Source of the DNA: an uncultured Caryophanales bacterium
GTDB lineage: Bacteria; Bacillota_I; Bacilli_A; RFN20; CAG-288
Direction of reading: 5' to 3'
NCBI GenBank assembly: GCA_905211645.1
Contig: CAJMBK010000004.1
Location: forward strand, 1 to 64,000
Length of the DNA: 64,000 nucleotides
Under the pieces are notes generated by a model that searched no databases, had not been told where the DNA came from, and saw only the letters and a program-made list of their open reading frames with translations. Shown here piece after piece: positions 38,687-46,531 of this stretch (position 1 is the stretch's first letter; every line of letters begins with the position of its first letter). A program made the translations under genes and the position numbers.

Positions 38687-40190
38687 GCTCAATCTCCTTT
38701 TCATGGCGTTTATTGAGTTCATCAATCATCTGTTGATGAGATTCTTCAGTGATGTTGTATTTGAATTTGATGATTAAGTAACTGATTAAGAAGCAAATAA
38801 ATGGAATGAGTGTGAAGCCAACTTGGAAGACAATTCTCTGCCAAAGTTCGATGCTATCTGTAAGTTTTGTTGCTTCATTTTGAATGAATTCAGTTTGATT
38901 TACGTATTCTTTTTCTAAGTTTGCAATGCCGTTTGAAATAGCAAGTAAACTTGATGCTGATAAGAAAATATAAAGAACAAGTTGTTGCAAAGATGAAGCA
39001 ATCTTTGCGGTGAATGCCCTTAATGAGAAAATTGCTGATTCTCTTCTTTCATTGAATTTGTATTCGTTGTAGTCAATTGAATCTTGAATCATGATGTAAA
39101 TGATAAGTGAAACAATCGTTTGACCAAAGAATGCAAAGAAAGCAAAGACACAAAGTAGTGGGAAGAGAGCTTTGTAATCTGGCATGAAAACGTAGCAGAA
39201 TAAGAAGATATAAGCACACATTGAAACGATGTAACTTATTTCTAGAATCCTCTTACGTTTCCATTTGAGTTTATTAACTAAAAGTGGATAGACAGCTTGA
39301 CCAATGATAGTGGCAGCAGCATAAACAATTGTGAAATAAAGTTGGTAGGTTCCACCTTCTTTGTAACCAAAGTTGAAGTAGAAGTAATTTAATCCAGCTG
39401 CAACTAAGATTGAAGAACCTAAATAGTAGAATAAAATTGCGATAATTGAATATCTAATTTGATCATTCTTGATGACAACTGAGAAAATATCTTTGAATTT
39501 CATACTTTCAGAGTTCTTTTCAAGTGATTGAGGAATCTGTCTTTCCTTCATGAAGATGACTAAAAGCATCTGACTGGCAAGGAATAAAATGGAGCAAATA
39601 AGAGCGGTAATCTTATAAGTTAACTCTTGGTTACCTGCCGAAACTAATGGAACGATACCACCGACAGCGAATGTTCCGATTGAGATGAAAATAGATAATA
39701 TTGTTGTGATGTTATTTCTAACTTTTTCTTCGTTAGTTAAATTAGGTAAAACTGACCAGAAGGCAATATCATTCATTGTAAATGTGAAATCCCACAAAAA
39801 GTAGAAAACACAGAAGAATGCAACATATGCCCAACCGGTTGGCATGACCCAGAACATCATGATAGAAACAATGGAGTTACTGAGTGCACCTAGGAAGATC
39901 CAAGGACGATATTTACCGGTTTTGAAGTGACATTTCTCAATGATAAATCCCATGAGTGGGTCATTGATACCGTCCCAAACTCTTAAAACGATGACAACTG
40001 CAGTGATAACACCATACATTGCTAAATATTCTTCAAATGTTGTATCACCAAGTCCGCAGAATTGGACGAAAGTCATTAAAAATAGTGAGATGAATTGATA
40101 TAAGCCATCCCTGAACATACCTGATGAGGTATAGAGCCATTTGGTAAGTTTAGGGACATCACCTGTGAAGGTTCTGTTTGTTAGTTTCAT
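38679..40190 (-). CDS. GPH-family sugar:cation symporter (MelB-like)
   Basis: A 503-residue, 12-helix transporter of the glycoside-pentoside-hexuronide:cation family. DGINDPLMGFIIE carries the conserved Asp residues that bind the cation in MelB (helix II), and the following KTGKYRPWIFLGA matches the family signature loop. Position as first gene of an operon with alpha-glucosidase, alpha-galactosidase and beta-galactosidase suggests uptake of melibiose, raffinose-type sugars or lactose. A strong AGGAGG lies before the ATG. No PTS EIIA domain is fused at the C-terminus, so direct PTS control of the LacS kind is not expected. Confidence 0.88.
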   Translation of the reverse strand: MKLTNRTFTGDVPKLTKWLYTSSGMFRDGLYQFISLFLMTFVQFCGLGDTTFEEYLAMYGVITAVVIVLRVWDGINDPLMGFIIEKCHFKTGKYRPWIFLGALSNSIVSIMMFWVMPTGWAYVAFFCVFYFLWDFTFTMNDIAFWSVLPNLTNEEKVRNNITTILSIFISIGTFAVGGIVPLVSAGNQELTYKITALICSILFLASQMLLVIFMKERQIPQSLEKNSESMKFKDIFSVVIKNDQIRYSIIAILFYYLGSSILVAAGLNYFYFNFGYKEGGTYQLYFTIVYAAATIIGQAVYPLLVNKLKWKRKRILEISYIVSMCAYIFLFCYVFMPDYKALFPLLCVFAFFAFFGQTIVSLIIYIMIQDSIDYNEYKFNERRESAIFSLRAFTAKIASSLQQLVLYIFLSASSLLAISNGIANLEKEYVNQTEFIQNEATKLTDSIELWQRIVFQVGFTLIPFICFLISYLIIKFKYNITEESHQQMIDELNKRHEKEIEHE

Positions 40191-40209
40191 AGGCTAACCT
40201 CCTAAAAAC

Positions 40210-40215
40210 ATTATA
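40210..40215 (-). promoter_or_regulatory. -10 box of the galactoside operon
   Basis: Perfect TATAAT on the - strand, about 20 nt before the symporter ATG at 40190. The -35 position (40233-40238) has no good match and abuts the 40243-40269 dyad, so activator or repressor input is likely. Confidence 0.5.
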
Positions 40216-40237
40216 GAAAATATAATATTTTTCTTAT

Positions 40238-40269
40238 AAAAATATGTAAGCGTTTTTATCGCTTACATA
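40238..40269 (-). terminator. Terminator of ybaK, possibly also an operator
   Basis: TATGTAAGCG/CGCTTACATA, perfect 10-bp arms (40243-40252 and 40260-40269) with a 7-nt loop. Reading the - strand, five Ts follow, 34 nt past the ybaK stop, which fits an intrinsic terminator. The TGTAAGCG half-site also resembles LacI-family/cre half-sites and lies immediately upstream of the galactoside promoter, so a second role cannot be excluded. Confidence 0.7.
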
Positions 40270-40302
40270 CATGTTTATCTAGTTGACTAAAATATTTCCA
40301 AA

Positions 40303-40776
40303 TTAGGAAATTAAATCGTAAGAAACAACTTTAAATGTAATAATTAAATCGCTAAGTTTAATTTCGACTTGATAACCAATTTTACCTGCTGAGAAGATAA
40401 TTGTCTCAAAGTTTGAAGAAGAACTATCGATGAAAGTTTTAAAATGCTTTTTCATCCCAATTGGTGAACATCCACCATGAATATAGCCAGTTAATCCAAG
40501 TAAATCTTTGTTTTTGACCATTTCAATAAACTTTTCATCTGCTGCTTTAGCAGCTTTTTTAAGATCAAGTTCCTTGTTAACTGGAATCATGAAAACGTAG
40601 TGTTCGTTAGTCTTTCCAATAGTAACTAAAGTCTTAAAAACTTGATTTGGATTTTGATTTAAAACCTTGGCGACCTCTTCGCCATTTGTTGTCTCATAAT
40701 TTGAATAATCATAACTTTTATAAGCAATCTTATTTGCTTCTAAAAGTCTCATTACGTTAGTTTTCATTGCTTTCAT
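40303..40776 (-). CDS. ybaK: YbaK/EbsC-type Cys-tRNA(Pro) deacylase
   Basis: Trans-editing enzyme that removes cysteine from mischarged tRNA-Pro. The 157 residues match the family. GYIHGGCSPIGMKK (about 97-110) is the diagnostic active-site loop, and the Lys in FKTLV (about 48) aligns with the catalytic Lys. The ATG overlaps the preceding membrane-protein gene by 20 nt. A second ATG three codons in (40767) is equally possible, as neither has a clear SD. A strong terminator follows. Confidence 0.9.
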   Translation of the reverse strand: MKAMKTNVMRLLEANKIAYKSYDYSNYETTNGEEVAKVLNQNPNQVFKTLVTIGKTNEHYVFMIPVNKELDLKKAAKAADEKFIEMVKNKDLLGLTGYIHGGCSPIGMKKHFKTFIDSSSSNFETIIFSAGKIGYQVEIKLSDLIITFKVVSYDLIS

Positions 40777-41551
40777 TTTTAACTAATTCTGTATTTTCCT
40801 TAATAACTACTTTCTTTAAATCCTCTGTGAAGAACTTTGAATATGCTAGATAAATTAAGTAAATGTATGGCATACCTAAATTGGTTTCTAAGAAGGAATT
40901 AACAATTAAAGTTCTGATACTTGCTTCATTCATAGGACGGATTCCATTGATTAAGAGCGAGAATTCCCAACCGAATTGAACGGCAAAACCAATTAAACAA
41001 AGCCATAAGATATTGACTAATTTCTGTTTCTTATAAAGTGAATAGATAATCAATCCAAAGTAACCAACGATTAAGGCAACCGCCATCCAACCATGATAGG
41101 CACCGGTTGTTCTTGAAGTTTGGATTGTTGCTTCTCCACCAAGTTCTGCAATTGAAGGACACATAAGCCACCAGCCAATAATCATAAACAACCAGAAAAC
41201 AAGATATTTATCTTTTTTCAAGCATAACCAAATAAAAGCAAAATTTGTGATACCATAACTTAATGACATCCATAATAGGACTGCTGCAGTCATTCCAGCA
41301 TTAGCAACTTGATTGTCAATCATGACAGTTCTTGTGTGACTTATGGCGTAAAATCCACCGAAATCTACAATGAAATATAAAATTCCTCCAAATAGAGCAA
41401 ATATTGTTGTTGCATAGCGTTTCTTCCAGATGAGTAAGGCTAAGAATAAAACAATAAATAATGAGTCGAGTATTATGTAAGTTAAATTTAAGTTTCTAGT
41501 TGGTACGATGCTTGTAACATTATCTACATTATTGAGTAAGTTGAACAGCAT
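40757..41551 (-). CDS. Polytopic membrane protein of unknown function
   Basis: A 264-residue protein with about seven hydrophobic helices (about 25-45, 50-70, 85-110, 120-145, 150-170, 178-200, 225-245), many Trp residues and a charged C-terminal tail. Conserved-looking stretches are WWLMCPSIAELGGEA and QFGWEFSLLINGIRP. No family is recognised. GGAGG precedes the ATG, and a TATAAT (41571-41576) lies directly behind the terminator of the upstream ogt gene. It overlaps ybaK by 20 nt, so both are one transcript. Confidence 0.7.
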   Translation of the reverse strand: MLFNLLNNVDNVTSIVPTRNLNLTYIILDSLFIVLFLALLIWKKRYATTIFALFGGILYFIVDFGGFYAISHTRTVMIDNQVANAGMTAAVLLWMSLSYGITNFAFIWLCLKKDKYLVFWLFMIIGWWLMCPSIAELGGEATIQTSRTTGAYHGWMAVALIVGYFGLIIYSLYKKQKLVNILWLCLIGFAVQFGWEFSLLINGIRPMNEASIRTLIVNSFLETNLGMPYIYLIYLAYSKFFTEDLKKVVIKENTELVKNESNEN

Positions 41552-41577
41552 ATAAAATTCCTCCGCATTTATTATAT

Positions 41578-41605
41578 TAAAAAAGAGGTAACTTTAATTA
41601 CCTCT
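41578..41605 (-). terminator. Terminator of the lysine/ogt operon
   Basis: AGAGGTAA/TTACCTCT stem (41584-41591 and 41598-41605) containing the ogt stop codon, followed on the - strand by six Ts. TATAAT for the next gene starts two bases later (41571-41576). Confidence 0.85.
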
Positions 41606-42101
41606 CATGGTTTAACAAATACATTTTGACAGGAATTCCTCCTGCATATCCACCTAAACTTCCATTTGTTTTAATAACTCTGTGACATGGAATTAAAATG
41701 AGGAGTGGATTCTTACTTAGTGCTGTACCAATAGCCTGATATGAGACTTTCTTATTAGTCAATTTTGTTACTTCATCACCAAGTTTTTTATAAGTCGTAA
41801 TTTGACCAAAGCGAACTTTAAGCAGACATGTATAAACAGCTTTTTGGAATTCAGTTATATTCAATTTATCTAAGTCGATATTAAAATCTACTGATTCTTT
41901 TTTAAAGTAAGAATCTAACCATTCTTTAGTCTTAATAATAGTTGGATTGTAACTTGTTCTTTCTATTTCGCATGACAAACCAATACTAGGTGGTTTATCA
42001 TGATTGAAGCTAATAGTGAATAAATTATCATTCTCATCAACAATTATATTAAGACATCCAACAGGTGTTTTGTAGAAATCGTATTTGTATTTAGTTAGCA
42101 T
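41598..42101 (-). CDS. ogt: Methylated-DNA--protein-cysteine methyltransferase
   Basis: Suicide DNA-repair protein that takes the alkyl group from O6-alkylguanine onto its own cysteine. The 167 residues are the normal length. The active site IPCHRVIKTNGSLGGYAGG carries C139, preceded by the helix-turn-helix region with YQAIGTALSKNP. It overlaps the ABC ATPase gene by 11 nt and no promoter lies between, so it should be part of the lysine-riboswitch transcript, an unexpected partner. The stop codon is part of the operon terminator stem. Confidence 0.94.
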   Translation of the reverse strand: MLTKYKYDFYKTPVGCLNIIVDENDNLFTISFNHDKPPSIGLSCEIERTSYNPTIIKTKEWLDSYFKKESVDFNIDLDKLNITEFQKAVYTCLLKVRFGQITTYKKLGDEVTKLTNKKVSYQAIGTALSKNPLLILIPCHRVIKTNGSLGGYAGGIPVKMYLLNHER

Positions 42102-42924
42102 TTAAGAATGCCTTCAATCTTTCTGATTTTGAATTTTCAAAGATATCTTTTGGTGAACCTTCTTCAACAATATGACCTCCTTCCATAAAGATAACTTTAT
42201 TGGAAACATTTTTCGCAAAGTTCATTTCATGGGTAACAACAATCATAGTCATACCTGAGTTTGCTAAATTTTTCATAACTTCCAAGACTTCGTTAACCAT
42301 TTCAGGGTCAAGAGCAGAGGTAGGTTCATCGAAGAGAATGATTTCTGGATTCATAGCTAAAGCTCTAGCGATAGCAACACGTTGTTTTTGACCACCTGAA
42401 ATTTCGCTAACTTTGAAATTGATTCTATCTTTTAAACCGACATCTGTTAAGGCTTTTACAGCGATGTCAGTAGCATCTTTTTTATTTCTCTTTAAGATTT
42501 TTCTTTGAGCAAAGATAACATTATTCAATACATTCATGTTATTGAATAAATTGAATTGCTGGAAGACCATGATCATATTCTGTCTGATCTTATTGATGTT
42601 ATGTTTCTGGATGTTTCTAATTTCTTCCTTCAATTCTTTTACTTTTTCAGCATCTTCTTTATTTGCTTTAATCTGTGCTCTAAGCTCTTTAATTTGAGCA
42701 TCTCTAGTATTTTTATCGATACCAACACCTTTGAAATACAAATTACCATCTGTAGGTGTTTCGAGTAAATTTAAGCATCTAAGAAATGTTGATTTACCAG
42801 AGCCGGAAGGACCGATGATTGAAATGATATCACCTTTATTAACTTCCATGGAAATATCATTTAAAACTTCTGTATTTTCAAAGTGCTTTTTCAAGTGAAC
42901 TACTTTCAATAGATTTTCTGCCAT
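42091..42924 (-). CDS. Amino-acid (lysine) ABC transporter ATPase with a helical insertion
   Basis: GlnQ/HisP-type ATPase that powers the fused permease encoded 1 nt upstream. Walker A GPSGSGKST is at 38-46, the Q-loop at about 122, signature ISGGQKQR at about 183, and Walker B ILFDEPTSALD is followed by the H-loop VTHEM. Between Walker A and the Q-loop is an extra Lys/Glu-rich segment (about 72-110, with ELRAQIKANKEDAEKVKELK) of coiled-coil character, making the protein 277 residues instead of about 240. An L-box riboswitch upstream indicates lysine as substrate. Confidence 0.92.
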   Translation of the reverse strand: MAENLLKVVHLKKHFENTEVLNDISMEVNKGDIISIIGPSGSGKSTFLRCLNLLETPTDGNLYFKGVGIDKNTRDAQIKELRAQIKANKEDAEKVKELKEEIRNIQKHNINKIRQNMIMVFQQFNLFNNMNVLNNVIFAQRKILKRNKKDATDIAVKALTDVGLKDRINFKVSEISGGQKQRVAIARALAMNPEIILFDEPTSALDPEMVNEVLEVMKNLANSGMTMIVVTHEMNFAKNVSNKVIFMEGGHIVEEGSPKDIFENSKSERLKAFLNAN

Positions 42925-42925
42925 A

Positions 42926-44623
42926 TTAGTTAGTTCCTTTCTTCAATTTGAAATGTCTGAAATAGTTGAGGTTGAAGACAATTTCACCGTTTAATTTCTT
43001 CTCAACAAGTTTGAGAATGAGTGAGAAGACAAGAGTTAAGATGAGGTAGATGATAGCAACGATGAAGTAGACACCGATTGCGTTGTAAGTTGTGTTAATA
43101 ATGATTTTACCCCAACCGTAAAGTTCGGTTAAACCGATGACATTTAAAACTGATGAGTCTTTAATATTAACAATGAATTCGTTGCCAATAGCTGGAATTG
43201 AATTCTTAATTGCTTGAGGTAAGATAATTCTAACCATTGTTTGGAAATAATTTAAACCAAGGGATCGACCTGCTTCATATTGACCAACATCGATTGAATT
43301 GATACCACCTCTAATAATTTCACCGATGTACGCCGCTGTATTAAGAACAATAACTATCGCACCGCAGTAGAAATAACCATTAAAGATGACATTTGTTCCC
43401 ATATTAACCCAATCCATTGGAATGAGCATTGGTAGTCCAAGGAAGAAAATCATACCTTGAATCATCATAGGTGTTCCTCTAAAGATTAAGATGTAGAGGT
43501 AGCAGATGAAATTGACTGCTTTCTTTACACCTTTGACAAAGGTGTTGTCATAAGGATTAATCTTAATTGTTCTACCGATACCAAGGAATAAACCGATGAC
43601 TAAACCACCTAAAGTACCGATAATTGCAAGGAATAATGTGGTTAAAATACCGTAACCAAATTGAGTTCCGTAATTGCCAATTAATTCGAAGAAGCCAGTT
43701 GAACTACCTTCTCCAGTTAATGCTGCCCAAGGAAGTAAAGCGTCCCACTCCATTTTTTGAACTTTTAATGTCATACCAAGTTCTGTTGCAATGATTTTTG
43801 CAATTTCGATATCGTAACCTTCAGCAAACTCGGTTGACTTACCTTCAATTGGGTATGTGTAGTTATTTTCTGTAGTATTTGTCCAGTTAAATGATGGATA
43901 GTTACATTCAAGACCAACGTATAAAGTACCATTTGTACCAACAATTGGTTGACCGATATTATCGGTTGGTTCATTCTTGTTTGTATTGAAATCAACCATC
44001 TGAGTCATGATTTCATTTTGAGTAACTTGTGAAATACCTTCTAGAACACCATTAACTTTTTCGATGAAATCTTTATTACCTTTTCCAACACCGATGGAAA
44101 CAGATAAGTTGTTGAGTTCATCACCTAAGATCGAATTATCGATATGCATAATCTGCAACTCAGGATTACTTGCATATGATTGTGCAACAGGTAATTCAGC
44201 GGTGAAGGCAAATGCTCCGCCAGTTTCAACCATAGTGGCTGCAGTACCGAAAGTATCAACACCATTTAAAGTTGTGGTACCAAATTTTTCTTCAAAGATG
44301 GAAAGCATGTCATTTGTGACTGTTCCAAGTTGAGAAACTAAGTTTTCACCAGGAAGAATTGTTTGTAATTCTTCTTCAGTGTAAGTGTGAGTTGAATCGA
44401 TATCATCAGATTTTCTGGTGACAAGGACAAGCTCACTTGTGTAGTAAGGAATTGTAAAATCGACCGATTGTCTTCTTTCTTCAGTGTCAGTCATACCTGC
44501 GATAATTAATCTGTAGGTATCATCTTCATGATTTGAGGAGCAACTTGTTACGTTGGTCAATCCTAAACCAATAAGGAAGACAGAAGCACAAAGAGTCAAA
44601 GCCTTTTTAAGACTAAATCTCAT
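42926..44623 (-). CDS. Fused lysine-binding lipoprotein/permease with permuted binding domain
   Basis: A 565-residue fusion. Signal peptide and lipobox NVTSC give lipidated C28. Residues 39-213 begin with LIIAGMTDTEERRQSVDF, the second part of a family-3 amino-acid binding protein. Residues 233-298 then contain its first part (LYVGLECNYPSFNW, GYDIEIAKIIATELGM, EWDALLP). The order is therefore swapped relative to a normal binding protein, but together the pieces make one whole domain. The HisM/GlnP-type permease follows (about 318-560) with the EAA loop YEAGRSLGLNYFQTM. CGGAGG precedes the ATG, right behind the riboswitch terminator. Known fusions (GlnPH) have intact domains. Confidence 0.88.
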   Translation of the reverse strand: MRFSLKKALTLCASVFLIGLGLTNVTSCSSNHEDDTYRLIIAGMTDTEERRQSVDFTIPYYTSELVLVTRKSDDIDSTHTYTEEELQTILPGENLVSQLGTVTNDMLSIFEEKFGTTTLNGVDTFGTAATMVETGGAFAFTAELPVAQSYASNPELQIMHIDNSILGDELNNLSVSIGVGKGNKDFIEKVNGVLEGISQVTQNEIMTQMVDFNTNKNEPTDNIGQPIVGTNGTLYVGLECNYPSFNWTNTTENNYTYPIEGKSTEFAEGYDIEIAKIIATELGMTLKVQKMEWDALLPWAALTGEGSSTGFFELIGNYGTQFGYGILTTLFLAIIGTLGGLVIGLFLGIGRTIKINPYDNTFVKGVKKAVNFICYLYILIFRGTPMMIQGMIFFLGLPMLIPMDWVNMGTNVIFNGYFYCGAIVIVLNTAAYIGEIIRGGINSIDVGQYEAGRSLGLNYFQTMVRIILPQAIKNSIPAIGNEFIVNIKDSSVLNVIGLTELYGWGKIIINTTYNAIGVYFIVAIIYLILTLVFSLILKLVEKKLNGEIVFNLNYFRHFKLKKGTN

Positions 44624-44635
44624 AGTAAACCTCCG

Positions 44636-44671
44636 AAAAAAAAGATTGCATCATTTTATCGATGCAATCTT
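44636..44671 (-). terminator. Riboswitch-controlled terminator
   Basis: AAGATTGCATC/GATGCAATCTT stem (44661-44671 and 44642-44652), 8-nt loop, followed on the - strand by a run of Ts to 44636. It ends 12 nt before the start codon at 44623, between the aptamer and the SD, so it is the expression platform. Confidence 0.9.
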
Positions 44672-44691
44672 GTTATTTTCCAAAGCTTTAC

Positions 44692-44850
44692 ACCGATAGC
44701 GCCTCTAGTGATAACTAGGAGTCTAAGGAATATTCTTCCATAGCCCAATCAGTATTTATGCCTAAATACTGTTTCGGCAACCTCGCCTTTCATCTGCTTC
44801 GTATAATGCCTTATCCACAGATTACTGATCTTGGCTGCGCCTCTATCAAT
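44692..44850 (-). ncRNA. Lysine riboswitch (L-box)
   Basis: On the - strand the leader has the conserved L-box pieces in order: GATAGAGGCGC at the 5' side of P1, AAGATCAGTA, GATGAAAGGCGAGG, TTGCCGAAAC, a P4-like stem TATTTAGGCATAAATA, GGGCTATGGAAGAAT, and the closing GGCGCTATCGG. These match the B. subtilis lysC leader core (AGAGGTGCGA, AAGAGTA, GAAAGGGGAG, CGCCGAAG, GGCTGTCAAGAAAT). P1 pairs ATTGATAG with CTATCGGT. Lysine binding is expected to favour the terminator at 44636-44671 and switch off the transporter operon. This assignment fixes the substrate of the downstream ABC system. Confidence 0.92.
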
Positions 44851-44864
44851 CTTTTACGTCAAAG

Positions 44865-44893
44865 AGTTTAGAAAATTATTTTTTAAAATGCAA
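44865..44893 (-). promoter_or_regulatory. Candidate promoter of the lysine operon
   Basis: TTGCAT (44888-44893) and TAAACT (44865-44870) on the - strand, 17-bp spacer, starting transcription just before the L-box aptamer. Confidence 0.55.
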
Positions 44894-44943
44894 CAGGAAA
44901 ATAGACAAATCTACAAGTTTGTTCGTTTGAAGGGTGTTTACAA

Positions 44944-44975
44944 ATTAAAAAGTTGGACTTTTTAAATCCAACTTT
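44944..44975 (-). terminator. Terminator of the MATE gene
   Basis: AAAGTTGGA/TCCAACTTT stem (44949-44957 and 44967-44975), 9-nt loop, followed on the - strand by TTAATTTG. It insulates the lysine leader from readthrough. Confidence 0.75.
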
Positions 44976-45033
44976 AAGAAATGAATACAAGTTTTTTCTT
45001 TTAAATAAGTATTTAAATTACTATTTATTTAAA

Positions 45034-46437
45034 TTATGCATTTTCTTTTACTTCAGTTTTTTCATCAACTGGTGTTTCATTTTGTAATTTTCTGAATATT
45101 CTTCTGAAAGTGAAGAAAATTACAATTCCAGTGATGGCTCCTGCAGCAAAATCGGCAATTCCTTCGGACATGAAGACACCTTTATAACCAATTGTGTAGG
45201 TTAAAATGAAACATAATGGAATTAAGATGATGATTTTTCTCATGACTGCTAAGAATAAAGCAGTGATTGATTGACCTAAAGCAATGTTAACATTTTGCAA
45301 TGTCATCTGGATGACAAACATGATTGTTCCCATGAGATAAAGTGGAGTATATAATTTAACAATCTGCATAACTGAATCGGAAGCACCGAAGATGTAACCA
45401 TAAATTTGAGGAGCAGACATTGAAATTGTGTACATTACCGCTGCAAAGCAGAATGATATGATAAATGAGTATTTGATGCCTTGCTTAACTCTATAAACAT
45501 CTTTTCTTCCGTAGTTGTAGGAAATAAATGGTGCTATACCGTAACCAATTCCGTTGAGTGGCAATGAAATAAGTTGCAATGCTGATTGCATAATTGTTAA
45601 TCCAGCGGTGTAATCTGAATTACCGGAAGTTGAAATATGCAAGCAGATATTGAAAACAATTTGAATCATACTTTCGGTAAAAGTCATGATAAATGGTGAT
45701 AAACCTAAGAAAAGACAACCTAAATAGAGTTTTGGTTGAATTTTCATATCTGCAAACTTCAATTTAAACGTTGAATTCTTTGTGAAAAAGATTGTTATTA
45801 AATAGATAAATGAAATTGCTTGAGATAAGATTGTTGCTAAAGCTGCACCTTGGACATCCATGTGGAAAATGTAGATAAATAGTGGATCTAGTCCAATATT
45901 TAAGACAGCACCAAGAAGAATTGTAATCATAGCAATAATTGAGTGCCCTTGAGCGGTGATAAATGGATTTAATCCGGTGACAAGTAAGACAAACACTGAA
46001 CCTAAAGCGTAAATTTGTAAATAATCGACTGCATATTTAACTGAATCTTCTGGGCAACCAAAGAGAACAACAATTGGTTCTGCAGCAAAGTAGAAAATTA
46101 ATGTAAGTAAGAGACCAAATACAACTAATGAGATAAAAGCACTGTTAAAGATTTGATTAGCAGTTTTATTATCTCCTTCACCTTGTTTCATACTTGCTTT
46201 AGGTGAGAAACCTAAACCGATTAAATTAGCAAATGCTTGAATGATGAGTGTAATTGGAAAGACAACGCCTAAAGCAGCCATTGCTTGAGTTTCAATTCCA
46301 GCGATTCTTGAAACAAACATTCTATCAACAACGTTATATAAAAATGTGATAAGTTGAGCAACAACAGCTGGAATGATAAGTTTTACTGCCAAAGGAAAGA
46401 TCTTTCCCGTTTTAAAATTTTCAGTAATATCCTTCAT
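45034..46437 (-). CDS. MATE family efflux transporter
   Basis: A 467-residue, 12-helix multidrug and toxin extrusion antiporter in two homologous halves. The N-terminal FKTGKIFPLAVKLIIPAVVAQL and AMAALGVVFPI motifs, and the LGLGFSPKASMKQGEGD loop, fit the DinF/NorM-like branch typical of Firmicutes. The C-terminus is a charged cytosolic tail. AAGGG precedes the ATG. It is probably monocistronic, with a hairpin downstream and the M18 terminator upstream. Export substrate is unknown. Confidence 0.9.
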   Translation of the reverse strand: MKDITENFKTGKIFPLAVKLIIPAVVAQLITFLYNVVDRMFVSRIAGIETQAMAALGVVFPITLIIQAFANLIGLGFSPKASMKQGEGDNKTANQIFNSAFISLVVFGLLLTLIFYFAAEPIVVLFGCPEDSVKYAVDYLQIYALGSVFVLLVTGLNPFITAQGHSIIAMITILLGAVLNIGLDPLFIYIFHMDVQGAALATILSQAISFIYLITIFFTKNSTFKLKFADMKIQPKLYLGCLFLGLSPFIMTFTESMIQIVFNICLHISTSGNSDYTAGLTIMQSALQLISLPLNGIGYGIAPFISYNYGRKDVYRVKQGIKYSFIISFCFAAVMYTISMSAPQIYGYIFGASDSVMQIVKLYTPLYLMGTIMFVIQMTLQNVNIALGQSITALFLAVMRKIIILIPLCFILTYTIGYKGVFMSEGIADFAAGAITGIVIFFTFRRIFRKLQNETPVDEKTEVKENA

Positions 46438-46463
46438 ATTAATACCCTTAAAAGTAAAATTAA

Positions 46464-46491
46464 AGTTGCTAAATAGAATTATTTAGCAACT
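46464..46491 (-). terminator. Terminator of the first M18 aminopeptidase gene
   Basis: Perfect 12-bp arms AGTTGCTAAATA/TATTTAGCAACT with a GAAT loop, then TTAATTTTACTTTT on the - strand. Confidence 0.82.
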
Positions 46492-46531
46492 GTTTCTTCG
46501 TTAATTATATAGAATTTAGATTTTATTCAAA

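Noticed and set aside
38687..38725. Upstream ATG giving the GH13 oligo-1,6-glucosidase 13 extra residues
   Set aside because: The extra residues are encoded within the symporter end and the SD AAAGGAGA fits the ATG at 38686.
40243..40269. CcpA cre site upstream of the galactoside operon
   Set aside because: TGTAAGCG matches half a cre, but the other half is 7 nt further away than in a 14-bp cre, and a T-tract follows in the ybaK direction; a terminator is the simpler reading, with an operator role left open.
42926..44623. Assembly collapse of tandem binding domains as the source of the swapped order
   Set aside because: Collapse of identical repeats would leave first-half then second-half order; the observed order is the reverse, so at least two separate losses or a true permutation are needed.
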